Part shown: positions 8,656 to 17,322 of the stretch, in pieces
How the letters are laid out: every line of letters begins with the position of its first letter
How positions within the stretch are numbered: the first letter of the stretch is position 1
Source of the DNA: Mycobacterium sp. 141
GTDB lineage: Bacteria > Actinomycetota > Actinomycetes > Mycobacteriales > Mycobacteriaceae
DNA length: 64,000 nt
Reading direction: 5' to 3'
NCBI RefSeq assembly: GCF_000382405.1
Contig: NZ_KB908257.1
Coordinates: 342,000 to 405,999 of the forward strand
Translations under genes and position numbers: made by a program
The notes under the pieces: generated by a model
Databases searched by the model: none
What the model was told of the DNA's origin: nothing
Seen by the model: the letters and a program-made list of their open reading frames with translations, nothing else

Positions 8656-9996
8656 CTAGTGAGGCCCCGGCAGGCGCAGTATCAGCCGGGCACCACCCAG
8701 GGGGCTCGATTCCAAACTGGCTGTCCCGCCGTGTAACTCAGCCTGCTGGGCCACCAGTGCCAGGCCGAGGCCCGAACCCGAGCGGGACGCCGTCGAGCCT
8801 CGCGAGAACCGGTCGAACACCACCGTTCGTTCCTCCTCGGGCACGCCGACACCGTCGTCGTCGATGGCGATCTCCACCCCGGCGCGTGAGCTCACAGCCG
8901 ACAGTTGCACGCGGGTGGCCCCGCCGTGTTTGACGGCGTTGGCGATGGCGTTGTCCACCGCGAGACGCAGCCCTGTCGGCAGTCCGACGATGATGACCGT
9001 GGGTGTCGGGGCTTGGGACACATCGAGATCCGGGTATATCCGCCTGGCATCGTGAGCGGCCCGGTCCAGCAGCTCGGTGATGTCGACGGTGACGTGGTCG
9101 TCGGTCGTGGTCAGCTCCCCCTGGGCGAGCCGTTCCAGCGCGCCCAGCGTCGCCTCGATCCGGGACTGGGTGCGGATGACGTCGTTAACGACTTCCTCGC
9201 GCTGCTCGTCGGGCAGATCGAGGGTCGCCAACACCTCCAGATTGGTGCGCATCGCAGTGAGTGGCGTCCGCAACTCATGTGCCGACACCGCGGCGAAGTC
9301 GCGCGCCGAGGCCAGTGCGGCCTTGGTGCGGTCCTGCTCGGACCAGATGCGCTGGAGCATGCCGTTGACGGCGTCGGCGATCTCGACGGCCTCGGTGGCA
9401 CCGCGGACTTCGACATCGGGTGCCTCGTCGCCAGCGTCGATTTGGCGGGTCTGCTGGGCGAGGCGTTTGAGCGGACGCACCGCGAAAGCGGTCAGCACCC
9501 AGCCCAGTACGGTCGCTGCGCCGATGGCGAGCACGCAGATCACGATCACCCGACGGTGCAGGTTGTTGGTGTCGGCGATGGTGGCATCGTAAGTGGCGCC
9601 GACGGCCACCCACATCGGCCCCGGTGCGGGGATCTGCACCGTGCGCACGCGCCAACGCACGCCGTCGATGTAGGTGTCGGCGTATCCGGCGGGCAGCTCG
9701 GGCAGCACCACCGTCGAATTGGAGGTGACGTCGCCGGCCTGCCGGACGGTGATGACGGCGTCCTGTTCGTTGGGGGAGCGCGGGATCTCGTGCAGACCGC
9801 GCGGCAGGAACGGGACAGCGAACCCGGCCGCTTCGTCGAGGCGGCGGTCCAGCCGCTCCTTGCGGTCGTTGGTGATGCCGACCCACACGATGGTTCCGAC
9901 GATGACGACGACGATGGCCGCACCGATCGCCGTCGCGAACGCCACCCGAGTCCGCAGCGAAGGGGTGCGGCGGAAGATCCGGGTGAGTGGGCTCAT
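8656..9996 (-). CDS. prrB: Sensor histidine kinase PrrB
   Basis: 446-aa membrane histidine kinase partnered with PrrA. After a short cytosolic start come helix 1 (about residues 17-40), a periplasmic domain of about 110 residues, helix 2 (about 152-172), a HAMP linker beginning at AFAVRPLKRLAQQTRQID, the H-box SAHELRTPLTAM with His240, and the ATPase boxes N (DNAIANAVKHGG), G1 (DDDGVGVP) and G2 (GSGLGLALV). It ends in RLILRLPGP as I recall for M. tuberculosis PrrB, which has the same length. The start ATG at 9994-9996 adjoins three tandem repeats; reading through them would add a repetitive peptide, which I consider spurious. Confidence 0.95.
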   Translation of the reverse strand: MSPLTRIFRRTPSLRTRVAFATAIGAAIVVVIVGTIVWVGITNDRKERLDRRLDEAAGFAVPFLPRGLHEIPRSPNEQDAVITVRQAGDVTSNSTVVLPELPAGYADTYIDGVRWRVRTVQIPAPGPMWVAVGATYDATIADTNNLHRRVIVICVLAIGAATVLGWVLTAFAVRPLKRLAQQTRQIDAGDEAPDVEVRGATEAVEIADAVNGMLQRIWSEQDRTKAALASARDFAAVSAHELRTPLTAMRTNLEVLATLDLPDEQREEVVNDVIRTQSRIEATLGALERLAQGELTTTDDHVTVDITELLDRAAHDARRIYPDLDVSQAPTPTVIIVGLPTGLRLAVDNAIANAVKHGGATRVQLSAVSSRAGVEIAIDDDGVGVPEEERTVVFDRFSRGSTASRSGSGLGLALVAQQAELHGGTASLESSPLGGARLILRLPGPH

Positions 9997-10094
9997 GGCC
10001 GTTGATTCCTCGCGCAAGCGCTCGTCATCGGCCGTTGATTCCTCGCGCAAGCGCTCGTCATCGGCCGTTGATTCCTCGCGCAAGCGCTCGTCAT
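9997..10094 (-). repeat. MIRU-like tandem repeat between prrA and prrB (3 x 33 bp)
   Basis: Three nearly identical 33-base units lie at 9997-10029, 10030-10062 and 10063-10094. On the operon strand each contains GAGCGCTTGCGCGAGGAATC and GATGA- or ATGA-type start/stop overlaps. Because 33 is a multiple of three, the frame into prrB stays open. They occupy the whole prrA-prrB gap. A similar three-copy array sits before ctpE at 24449. Confidence 0.9.
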
Positions 10095-10098
10095 GGCG

Positions 10099-10818
10099 TT
10101 ACTGGGTCCTCAGGACGAAGCCCACACCGCGCACGGTGTGCAACAATCGGGGTGCGCCGCCGGCCTCGATCTTGCGGCGCAGATATCCGATGAACACGTC
10201 GACGACGTTGGTGTCGGCGGCAAAGTCGTAACCCCAGACGAGCTCGAGCAACTGGGCCCGCGACAGCACCGCGGTCTTGTGTTCGGCCAGCACGGCCAGC
10301 AGGTCGAATTCGCGCTTGGTCAGATCGACGTCGATCCCGTTGACCCGTGCGCGCCGGCCCGGGATGTCCACTTCCAGCGGACCCACCTGGATCGTCTCCG
10401 ACGAGAACGTTGCCGACGAGCCGCGCCGGCGCAGCAGGGCCTTGACTCGTGCCACCAACTCGGCCAGCACGAACGGTTTCACGAGATAGTCGTCGGCACC
10501 CGCCTCCAGCCCGGCCACCCGGTCGTCAACGCTGCTGCGCGCCGAAAGCACGCACACCGGAACATCGTTGTCCATCGCGCGCAGCGCGGTCACCACGCTG
10601 ACACCGTCGAGCACGGGCATGTTGATGTCGAGCACGATGGCGTCCGGCCGGGTTTCGGTGGCGCTGCGCAACGCTTCGGCGCCGTCGACTGCTGTCGACA
10701 CCTCGAACCCGGACAGCCGCAACCCGCGTTCCAGTGAGGCGAGAACGTCGGGGTCGTCGTCCACCACGAGCACTCGGGGGGAACCCACACCGCCGGCAGC
10801 ACTGTCCATGCCCGACAT
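10099..10818 (-). CDS. prrA: Response regulator PrrA
   Basis: OmpR/PhoB-type response regulator of about 239 aa. The receiver domain has acidic residues Asp20-Asp22, the phosphoacceptor Asp64 in [11 protein letters not shown], Ser/Thr in CVLSARSS and Lys in YLVKPF. The C-terminal winged helix ends [25 protein letters not shown] and the wing [21 protein letters not shown] took ATG 10818; ATG 10809 is an alternative and an earlier start is unlikely. It precedes prrB in the same direction, the two being separated by the 33-base repeat array. PrrAB is essential in M. tuberculosis and linked to early growth and respiration control (established knowledge). Confidence 0.95.
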   Translation of the reverse strand: MSGMDSAAGGVGSPRVLVVDDDPDVLASLERGLRLSGFEVSTAVDGAEALRSATETRPDAIVLDINMPVLDGVSVVTALRAMDNDVPVCVLSARSSVDDRVAGLEAGADDYLVKPFVLAELVARVKALLRRRGSSATFSSETIQVGPLEVDIPGRRARVNGIDVDLTKREFDLLAVLAEHKTAVLSRAQLLELVWGYDFAADTNVVDVFIGYLRRKIEAGGAPRLLHTVRGVGFVLRTQ

Positions 10819-10891
10819 CTTGCCCGATGACCACGCCCGATTGCCGCAGGCACGTCTCCTCGAAACCATTCGGTGCTAGCATCCGGCCCTT

Positions 10892-11881
10892 ATGCTGCCT
10901 GTGTCGCCGCGGATCATCGTTCAACCCGACGATGGTGTGCAACCTGTCCGGGACTTCATCGCCTCGGCGCAGAAGTCACTGCTCGTCAAGCAGTTCACTT
11001 TCACAGAGCCGTCGTTGGTGGCCGCGGTGATCGAACGGCACCGGGCCGGGGTCGCGGTGCGGGTGATGCTCAACCCGCAACGTTCCGGCGGGGATCGGGC
11101 CAATGACGAGACGTTCGAACAATTCTCGCGTGCCGGCGTGAGCGTGCAGTGGTCCAATCCGACGTTCTATGTGACACACGAGAAGTCGATCGTGGTGGAC
11201 GGGCAATCCGCGTTGGTGGCCACTTTCAACTTGTGCGAGAAGTACTTCACGCTCACCCGCGACTACGGCGTCATCACCACCGACAGTGAGCAGGTGGCCC
11301 AGATCGTCGAGGTTTTCGACGCGGACTGGTCCCACACCGACTGGGAGCCCACGGTCTATCGCGGGCTGCTGTGGAGCAACTCGAATTCGCGCTATCACAT
11401 GGCGAAACTCATCGACACCGCCGAGAATCGGCTGCGGATCCAGCATCCCAAGTACGTCGACGCCGTGATCCTCGACCACATCGCCGCAGCGGTGGGCCGC
11501 GGGGTCCACGTCCACGTGCTGTGCGGCGGCCGGCACGGGATCAGCGACTGGGACATCCTCGACACCTTCGCCTCGCTGCGGACCCTGCGCCGGTTCGGGG
11601 TGAAGGTACGCAAACAGAAGAACCTGCGGGTGCACGCCAAGCTCGTCATCGTCGACGACAAGCAGGCCCTGGTCGGTTCGATGAACATCGACCGCAGCGC
11701 CTTCGACCTGCGTCGTGAATTGGGCATCACGGTCGAGGATCCGGCCGCTATCAAGGAATTGGGTCAGGTGTTCGACGCCGACTGGGAAATCTCGCACCAT
11801 TACGAGCCGCCGGACCCGCTCGACCCGTCGCGCCATCACGAGGACGATTTCCCGCACGACCCCGATCTGGTCCATGAGTGA
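10892..11881 (+). CDS. Phospholipase D-like domain protein
   Basis: 329-aa protein with two PLD-type half-domains. The first HxK motif is THEKSIVVDGQSALVATFNL (about residues 90-109), the second is VHAKLVIVDDKQALVGSMN (about 249-267), each followed by the expected Asp and Gly/Ser/Asn residues. No signal peptide or membrane span is seen, so it is probably cytosolic or peripheral. Such proteins include phosphatidyltransferases, cardiolipin synthase-like enzymes and nucleases; the substrate is not determinable here. It is divergent from prrA (start gap 73 bases) with a TAGCAT -10-like element at about 10873, and its stop overlaps the chromate transporter start by 8 bases. Confidence 0.85.
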   Translation: MLPVSPRIIVQPDDGVQPVRDFIASAQKSLLVKQFTFTEPSLVAAVIERHRAGVAVRVMLNPQRSGGDRANDETFEQFSRAGVSVQWSNPTFYVTHEKSIVVDGQSALVATFNLCEKYFTLTRDYGVITTDSEQVAQIVEVFDADWSHTDWEPTVYRGLLWSNSNSRYHMAKLIDTAENRLRIQHPKYVDAVILDHIAAAVGRGVHVHVLCGGRHGISDWDILDTFASLRTLRRFGVKVRKQKNLRVHAKLVIVDDKQALVGSMNIDRSAFDLRRELGITVEDPAAIKELGQVFDADWEISHHYEPPDPLDPSRHHEDDFPHDPDLVHE

Positions 11882-12461
11882 GCAGCTCGACCCTCCGGTA
11901 CAGCGCGTTTCGCTGTTCGACCTGGCGTGGACGTTCAACCACATCGCGCTGGCCTCGTTCGGTGGCGGGTTGTCGGCCTGGTCGCGCGAGGTGCTGGTGG
12001 TGGAGAAGGGGTGGCTCGGCGAGGCCGAATTCCTGTCCGCGATGACGATGTGCCGCATCCTGCCCGGCGCCAACCAGGTCAACATGGCGGTATTCGCCGG
12101 CACCAAGATGCGCGGTATGGCCGGTGCCGCCGCCGCGGTGCTCGGGCTGTGCGCCATGCCGCTGCTCATCGTGCTGGCGCTGTCGTTCGCGTACTTCCGG
12201 TTCAAAGAGGTGCCCGCGGTCAAGGGTGTGCTGCACGGGGCTTCGGCCGCCGCGGTGGCCCTGACGCTGACGATGGTGATCAAGACCGGGCAGAAGTGCC
12301 TCATCGGGGTGGTGCCGGTGCTGCTGTTCGCGGGTGCGTTCGTGCTCAACGGCGTGCTGCGGTTCCCGCTGCTGGGGACACTGGCGATCCTGGCGCCGAT
12401 CAGCTTGATCTGGGCGTGGCCACGGGACGCCGGCGCGCAGCCGGCGGCGGATCGCGCATGA
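11874..12461 (+). CDS. chrA: Chromate transporter, N-terminal-type half (CHR)
   Basis: 195-aa membrane protein of the short-chain CHR family. The signature LASFGGGLSAW near residue 30 corresponds to the conserved Phe-Gly-Gly-Gly motif, and the MCRILPGANQVNMAVFAGTKM block corresponds to the Pro-Gly-Pro segment after it. About six hydrophobic segments follow. It starts within the end of the PLD gene and is followed 7 bases later by a second CHR half-gene, so the pair likely forms a heterodimer equivalent to full-length ChrA. Chromate is the named substrate of the family; native substrate in mycobacteria is unproven. Confidence 0.88.
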   Translation: MSEQLDPPVQRVSLFDLAWTFNHIALASFGGGLSAWSREVLVVEKGWLGEAEFLSAMTMCRILPGANQVNMAVFAGTKMRGMAGAAAAVLGLCAMPLLIVLALSFAYFRFKEVPAVKGVLHGASAAAVALTLTMVIKTGQKCLIGVVPVLLFAGAFVLNGVLRFPLLGTLAILAPISLIWAWPRDAGAQPAADRA

Positions 12462-12468
12462 GGTCGGC

Positions 12469-13029
12469 GTGAATACTCACGCGTTGGCTACGTATGCGCA
12501 GCTGATCGGGCTGTTCGGCATGCTGTCGTTGCTGTCCATCGGCGGCGGCAACGTGGTTCTGCCGGAAATGCACATGCACGCTGTCAACGGCAGGCATTGG
12601 CTCACCAACGGCCAGTTCGCGGACCTTTTCTCGATTTCCCAGACCGCGCCGGGGCCGAGCATCCTGATCGTGTCGATGGTCGGCTACGGGGCCGGTCTGC
12701 AGGCAGCCGGGATTCCCGGCGCGATCATCGGCGGTGTCCTCTCGATGGCGGCGATGGTGCTCCCCGCCGCCACGTTCGTCTACGTCGTCACGCTGTTCTG
12801 GCAGAGGGCCGAGCGATCCAAGCTGCGCCGGGCCGTCGAGAAGGGCTTCGCGCCCTTGACGGTCGGGCTGATCCTGGCCACGTCGCTGGTCATGAGCCGG
12901 GCCGCCGACCACGACTGGCGGGCCTACAGCGTCACGGCGGTATGCACCGCAGTGTTCCTGCTCACCAAGGTCAATCCCCTTGTCGTGGTCGCCGCGGCCG
13001 GGGTGATCGGGTACTTCGGTTTCATCTGA
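12469..13029 (+). CDS. chrA: Chromate transporter, second half (CHR)
   Basis: 186-aa partner of the preceding CHR half. It has the corresponding motif LLSIGGGNVVLPEMHMH and the downstream SISQTAPGPSILIVSMVGY block, followed by hydrophobic segments ending VVVAAAGVIGYFGFI. GTG start at 12469, 7 bases after the stop of the first half. Paired short-chain CHR proteins insert in opposite topologies and work together (established for the Bacillus pair). The membrane-proximal Gly and Pro motifs are intact, so it appears functional. Confidence 0.88.
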   Translation: MNTHALATYAQLIGLFGMLSLLSIGGGNVVLPEMHMHAVNGRHWLTNGQFADLFSISQTAPGPSILIVSMVGYGAGLQAAGIPGAIIGGVLSMAAMVLPAATFVYVVTLFWQRAERSKLRRAVEKGFAPLTVGLILATSLVMSRAADHDWRAYSVTAVCTAVFLLTKVNPLVVVAAAGVIGYFGFI

Positions 13030-13051
13030 GCCGCGCCCGGGAAGTCGTTGA

Positions 13052-13069
13052 CCTCATCAATTGTTGAGG
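13052..13069 (+). promoter_or_regulatory. Dyad between chrA pair and ABC exporter
   Basis: CCTCATCAATTGTTGAGG is self-complementary except for one symmetric pair and centres on CAATTG. TTTTA follows. It could be an operator for the downstream exporter or a weak terminator for the chrA genes; the sequence does not decide. Confidence 0.45.
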
Positions 13070-13085
13070 TTTTACGGTGAGGCTC

Positions 13086-13163
13086 ATGGGTGTGGGCACG
13101 GTCAACGACGTGATCGGTGCTCAGCAGCGTGCGGTAAATCGATTGCAACAGATGGGAAAATAG
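13086..13163 (+). CDS. Possible 25-residue leader or small protein
   Basis: A short ATG frame of 25 codons ends in TAG at 13161-13163, 7 bases before the GTG start of the ABC exporter. The peptide begins MGVGTVNDVIGAQQ and ends RLQQMGK; it is weakly amphipathic and not membrane-spanning. GGTGAGG, a fair ribosome-binding element, lies just upstream. It fills the space between the dyad and the exporter, the position of a leader peptide. There is no family I recognise, and chance is a real possibility. Confidence 0.35.
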   Translation: MGVGTVNDVIGAQQRAVNRLQQMGK

Positions 13164-13170
13164 GGAACTA

Positions 13171-15012
13171 GTGGCTGAATCCGTAGCAGATGCTCTTCGT
13201 TCCGCGCCGGCGATCGCTGACCGACCGGCGCGGATTCATGGCAGCTCGGATCTGTGGCGGCTGCTGCCGTATCTCCTGCCGTACCGGACGCGCTGGATCG
13301 GGATGCTCGTGGTCGCGGTGGTCAGCCTGGGCGCCACGGTGGCGATCCCACTGATGACCAAGGCCGTGATCGACGGCCCGGTGCGGCACCAGGATCAGCA
13401 CGGCCTGTGGCTGCTGGGCGCGGCCGCGCTGGGTGTCGGCGTCTCCGAGGCCGTGTTGTGGTTCATCCGCCGCTGGCTGGTGGCGCGGGCCACCATGGGC
13501 GTCGAGGCCGATATCCGCAAGGATCTCTATGCGCGGCTGCAGGTGCTGCCGATGAGTTTCCACGGTCGTTGGCAGTCCGGGCAGCTGCTGTCGCGGGTGA
13601 TGAACGATCTGTCCACCATCCGCAGGTTCCTGTCGTTCGGGCTGGTGTTCCTGATCCTCAACGCGCTGCAGATCGTGGTGGTCACCTCGATTCTGCTGGC
13701 CATGTACTGGCCGCTCGGGGTTGTGGTGCTGGTGTCGATCGTGCCGATCGCGGCCACCGTTCTCCATTTCGAACGTGAGTACACCCGGCTGTCGAGGCTT
13801 GCGCAAGACCAGACCGGCCATGTCGCAACGCATGTCGAGGAGTCGGCGTTGGGTATGCGCGTCGTGAAGTCGTTCGGTCGCGAGGACTACGCGTACGGCC
13901 GGTTCGACGAGCAGGCCAGCCGGCTGCACGACACCCAGGTCGACCGGGTGACGGTATCGGCGAAATTCTGGACCCTGCTTGAGGTCATCCCCAACCTGAC
14001 GCTCATCGTCGTGCTGGGGCTCGGTGCGTACGCTGCCGGTCACGGCGACGTCACCATGGGCACGCTGGTCGCGTTCATCACGATGATGCTGTCGCTGGTG
14101 TGGCCGATCGCGTCGCTGGGGTTCTTGCTGTCGATGACCCAGGAATCGTTCACCGCGGCCAACCGGATCGCCGAGATCTTCGATGCGCCACGGGAGATCA
14201 CCGATGGCCCGCACGACGTGGCACCGCATGGTGGCCGGCTTGAACTGCGTGACGTCGGTTTCCGGTTCCCCGACAACGACGCGTGGGTGCTGCGGCACGT
14301 CGACTTGACCGTCGAGCCGGGTGAGACGGTGGCGCTGGTCGGTGCGACCGGTTCGGGCAAGTCGGTGCTGGCCGCGTTGTTCTCCCGGCTCTACGACGTC
14401 ACCGAGGGGCAGATCCTCATCGACGGCAAGGACATTCGGGAGCTGAGCCTACCCGCGCTGCGCGCGACGGTGGCCACCGCGTTCGAGGATCCGACGTTGT
14501 TCTCCATGTCGGTGGCCGAGAACCTGCGGCTGGGGCGCCCCCGAGCGACGGACGAGGAACTCGCGCAGGCCATCGACGTCGCGGCCGCGCGATTCGTCTA
14601 CGATCTGCCGTTCGGCCTCGACACCCGCATCGGCGAGCAGGGCATGAGCCTGTCCGGTGGTCAGCGACAACGGCTTTCGCTGGCCCGCGCGATCCTGGCC
14701 GGGCCTAAGATCCTGGTGCTCGACGACACGCTGTCGGCGCTCGACGTGCACACCGAGGCCGCCGTGACCGAGGCGCTGGGCCGCATCCTGCGGGATGTCA
14801 CCGGCATCGTGGTCGCGCACCGGGCGTCGACGGTGCTGCTCGCGGACAAGGTCGCGCTGCTGGCCGGGGCGAGCAAAGCGACGGGAAGTGCCGGGGCCGG
14901 GGCGATCACGCACGTCGGCACGCACGCCGAACTACTTGCCGAGGTGCCGCAGTACCGCTACCTGCTGGCCGCCGACGACGAGCCCGTGACGATCGGAGGT
15001 GGGAATCGATGA
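13171..15012 (+). CDS. ABC exporter half-transporter, degenerate ATP site subunit
   Basis: 613-aa type IV (ABCB-like) half transporter: six-helix membrane domain (about residues 25-335) fused to an ATPase domain. Walker A is GATGSGKSV, the signature is LSGGQRQR and Walker B ends LVLDDTLSALD, with Asp in place of the catalytic Glu. This marks the degenerate-site subunit of a heterodimeric exporter; the partner follows with a 4-base overlap. The GTG start is preceded by GGGAAC. A repeat-like insertion (AGASKATGSAGAGA) interrupts the region just after the H-loop. Such heterodimers export drugs, peptides or lipids; substrate unknown. Confidence 0.9.
   Translation: MAESVADALRSAPAIADRPARIHGSSDLWRLLPYLLPYRTRWIGMLVVAVVSLGATVAIPLMTKAVIDGPVRHQDQHGLWLLGAAALGVGVSEAVLWFIRRWLVARATMGVEADIRKDLYARLQVLPMSFHGRWQSGQLLSRVMNDLSTIRRFLSFGLVFLILNALQIVVVTSILLAMYWPLGVVVLVSIVPIAATVLHFEREYTRLSRLAQDQTGHVATHVEESALGMRVVKSFGREDYAYGRFDEQASRLHDTQVDRVTVSAKFWTLLEVIPNLTLIVVLGLGAYAAGHGDVTMGTLVAFITMMLSLVWPIASLGFLLSMTQESFTAANRIAEIFDAPREITDGPHDVAPHGGRLELRDVGFRFPDNDAWVLRHVDLTVEPGETVALVGATGSGKSVLAALFSRLYDVTEGQILIDGKDIRELSLPALRATVATAFEDPTLFSMSVAENLRLGRPRATDEELAQAIDVAAARFVYDLPFGLDTRIGEQGMSLSGGQRQRLSLARAILAGPKILVLDDTLSALDVHTEAAVTEALGRILRDVTGIVVAHRASTVLLADKVALLAGASKATGSAGAGAITHVGTHAELLAEVPQYRYLLAADDEPVTIGGGNR
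14864..14888. repeat. Embedded copy of the CGAGCGAAGCGACGG repeat
   Basis: GGCGAGCAAAGCGACGGGAA closely matches the reverse complement of the tandem repeat at 1491-1544. It is in frame inside the ABC exporter gene, where it encodes a Gly/Ala/Ser-rich insertion near the C-terminus. Suggests that this element can insert in coding sequence. Confidence 0.5.
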
Positions 15013-16838
15013 CCGCGGTCGAGGCCGACGGCTGGCGCGGGCGCATCAAGGACGACGCCGACGACGACCTGCCCATCGACGAGAGTGTGCCGCGGCGCCG
15101 CGAAGCACGGGCATTGCTCGGCTCGCTCCTGCGGCCCTACCGGTGGACCGTTGCCGTGCTGGCGCTGGTCGTCGTGGTGGAAAACGCTGCGCGCCTTGCT
15201 GTCCCGCTGCTCGTGCAACGCGGCATCGACCGCGGCATCCCGCCCATCGTCGACGGCGGTTCGGCACACGAGCTGATGGTCATCGTCGGCACCCTGTGCG
15301 CGGTCGTCGTGGTGCAGGCGGTCAGCCGGATGTTCTTCCTGCGCCGCTCCGGCCGGATCGGGCAGAAGGTGCTGCTGGAATTGCGCCGTCGCGTGTTCCG
15401 GCATTTCCAGCGTCTCGATGTCGCTTTCCACGACCGCTACACGTCGGGCCGCGTGGTCAGTCGCTCGACCAACGATGTCGAGGCCATCCAGGACATGCTG
15501 GAGACCGGTTTCGACAGCCTGATCACCGCGGCGCTGACGCTGTTCGGAACGGCGATTCTGCTGGTGGCGCTGGACTGGCGGCTGGGCCTGATGTGCCTGG
15601 CGGCCTTCCCGATCCTGGTGGCGCTGGTGTGGTGGTTCCGCAACGAGTCAGCCAAGACCTACCGGCTGGTGCGCGAAAGTGCCGCACTGGTGATCGTGCA
15701 GTTCGTCGAGACCATGACGGGCATCAAGGCCGTGCAGGCCTACCGCCGTGAGCCGCGCAACCAGGAGATCTTCTCCGACATCGCCGATGAGTATCGCGCG
15801 ATCAACGAGAAGACGTTCAAGCTGCTGGCGATCTTCATGCCGGGCGTCAAACTCGTCGGCAACATCACCACGGGCGTGGTGCTGCTCTACGGCGGTTCCC
15901 GGGTACTGCACGGTGAGATGACGGTCGGCACGCTCGCGGCGTTCCTGCTGTACCTGCGGATGTTCTTCGAGCCGATGCAGGAGATCTCGCAATTCTTCAA
16001 CACCTTCCAATCGGCCTCGTCGGCGCTGGAGAAGTTGGCCGGTGTACTGACCGAGCCTCCCGGCATCGCCGACCCACAACATCCGGTCAATCTGTCGAAC
16101 ATCAAGGGCGACATCGAGTTTCGCGATGTGACATTCGGCTATGCCCCCGGCCCGACGGTGCTGCCGGGGCTGGATCTCCGGGTGCCGGCAGGGCAGACGG
16201 TGGCTCTGGTGGGCACCACCGGTGCCGGCAAGACCACGATCGCCAAACTGATCGCCCGGTTCTACGATCCGACCTCGGGAACGGTGACACTCGACGGTGT
16301 GGACCTGCGTGACCTGTCGCAGTCCGAGCTACGCCGGCACATAGTGATGGTCACCCAGGAGAACTTCATGTTCGAGGGCACCGTGGCCGACAACATCCGG
16401 TTCGGCCGCCCAGATGCCACCGACGCGCAGGTGCGGGCGGCCGCGACCGCGGTCGGCGCGGACCGGTTCATCGACGCGCTGGCCGACGGGTATGACACCG
16501 ACGTCGCCAAGCGCGGTGGTCGGCTCTCGGCGGGACAACGTCAACTCGTGGCGTTCGCCCGGGCGTTCCTGGCCGATCCGGCGGTGCTGATCCTCGACGA
16601 GGCCACGTCATCACTCGATGTCCCCAGCGAGCGGATGGTGCAGCGAGCACTGGAAACCGTGCTCGCAGACCGCACCGCGTTGGTGATCGCCCACCGGTTG
16701 TCCACAGTGCAGGTCGCAGACCGGGTGCTGGTGCTCGAACACGGACGCATCCTCGAGGACGGCCCGCCGTCCGAGCTCATCGACCGCGACGGCCACTACG
16801 CCGAGCTGCATCGTGCCTGGGTCGACTCACTGGCCTGA
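15009..16838 (+). CDS. ABC exporter half-transporter, catalytic subunit
   Basis: 609-aa partner of the preceding half transporter. Six hydrophobic helices (about residues 40-340) are followed by an ATPase domain with Walker A GTTGAGKTT, a non-canonical signature LSAGQRQ, Walker B LILDEATSSLD with an intact catalytic Glu, and an H-loop AHRLS. In the heterodimer the altered signature here pairs with the degenerate Walker B of the other subunit, leaving one fully active ATP site, as in TM287/288 and BmrCD (established for those pairs). ATG 15009 overlaps the upstream stop (ATGA), with GGAGGTGGG in front. Confidence 0.92.
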   Translation: MTAVEADGWRGRIKDDADDDLPIDESVPRRREARALLGSLLRPYRWTVAVLALVVVVENAARLAVPLLVQRGIDRGIPPIVDGGSAHELMVIVGTLCAVVVVQAVSRMFFLRRSGRIGQKVLLELRRRVFRHFQRLDVAFHDRYTSGRVVSRSTNDVEAIQDMLETGFDSLITAALTLFGTAILLVALDWRLGLMCLAAFPILVALVWWFRNESAKTYRLVRESAALVIVQFVETMTGIKAVQAYRREPRNQEIFSDIADEYRAINEKTFKLLAIFMPGVKLVGNITTGVVLLYGGSRVLHGEMTVGTLAAFLLYLRMFFEPMQEISQFFNTFQSASSALEKLAGVLTEPPGIADPQHPVNLSNIKGDIEFRDVTFGYAPGPTVLPGLDLRVPAGQTVALVGTTGAGKTTIAKLIARFYDPTSGTVTLDGVDLRDLSQSELRRHIVMVTQENFMFEGTVADNIRFGRPDATDAQVRAAATAVGADRFIDALADGYDTDVAKRGGRLSAGQRQLVAFARAFLADPAVLILDEATSSLDVPSERMVQRALETVLADRTALVIAHRLSTVQVADRVLVLEHGRILEDGPPSELIDRDGHYAELHRAWVDSLA

Positions 16839-16955
16839 CGTAGTGACGTTTCGTACAGGCCAGGCGGATCATCTCGATTGCGTCCTGTCGTCTGTTCGGT
16901 GGAAAGCACTGCGGCGTCGAGTTTTCGGCCAGTGCCGCAGCTGACGAAGGAGCAA

Positions 16956-17276
16956 CTATTGCGCTTCCGGCCTGTTCACCTCCGCCACCTCAGCATCATC
17001 TTTGCCGCCAGTGCGGGCGCAAGCGACGAGGGCGGTTACCGCCGCCATGAATGGAACGCTGAGCGGCCAGGCGATAACTAGGTACATCGGTCCCCACAGC
17101 GTGAGGCACATGATTGCCAGTCGAACGGTCTCCCCGGTGGATATGGGTTCTGGGCCTTCGTGATTGACAATGAATCCGATGCAGACCGCAACACCAGCGA
17201 GAATGCAACAGGTCACTACGACCGCGGCGAGAGACCACAAGACGCGGCGGCCGCTCGGTTTGGTGAAGGTGATCAT
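16956..17276 (-). CDS. Small membrane protein, type VII-type operon
   Basis: 106-aa protein with two hydrophobic segments, about residues 12-36 (WSLAAVVVTCCILAGVAVCI) and 50-88, and a charged C-terminal tail. No family recognised. Its ATG overlaps the stop codon of the upstream frame in which the neighbouring secretion-target protein most plausibly ends (ATGA overlap), so translation is probably coupled. As the last gene after two WXG/EspC-like genes it could be an immunity or anchoring protein, but that is inference from position only. Confidence 0.6.
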   Translation of the reverse strand: MITFTKPSGRRVLWSLAAVVVTCCILAGVAVCIGFIVNHEGPEPISTGETVRLAIMCLTLWGPMYLVIAWPLSVPFMAAVTALVACARTGGKDDAEVAEVNRPEAQ

Positions 17277-17322
17277 CGTCCCTCGCTGACTGTCGGGATA
17301 GAACCGATCGGGTTCGCAGGGT

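Noticed and set aside
16878..17081. 67-codon plus-strand frame after the ABC exporter
   Set aside because: Overlaps the minus-strand membrane protein, no ribosome-binding site, and an unlikely composition.
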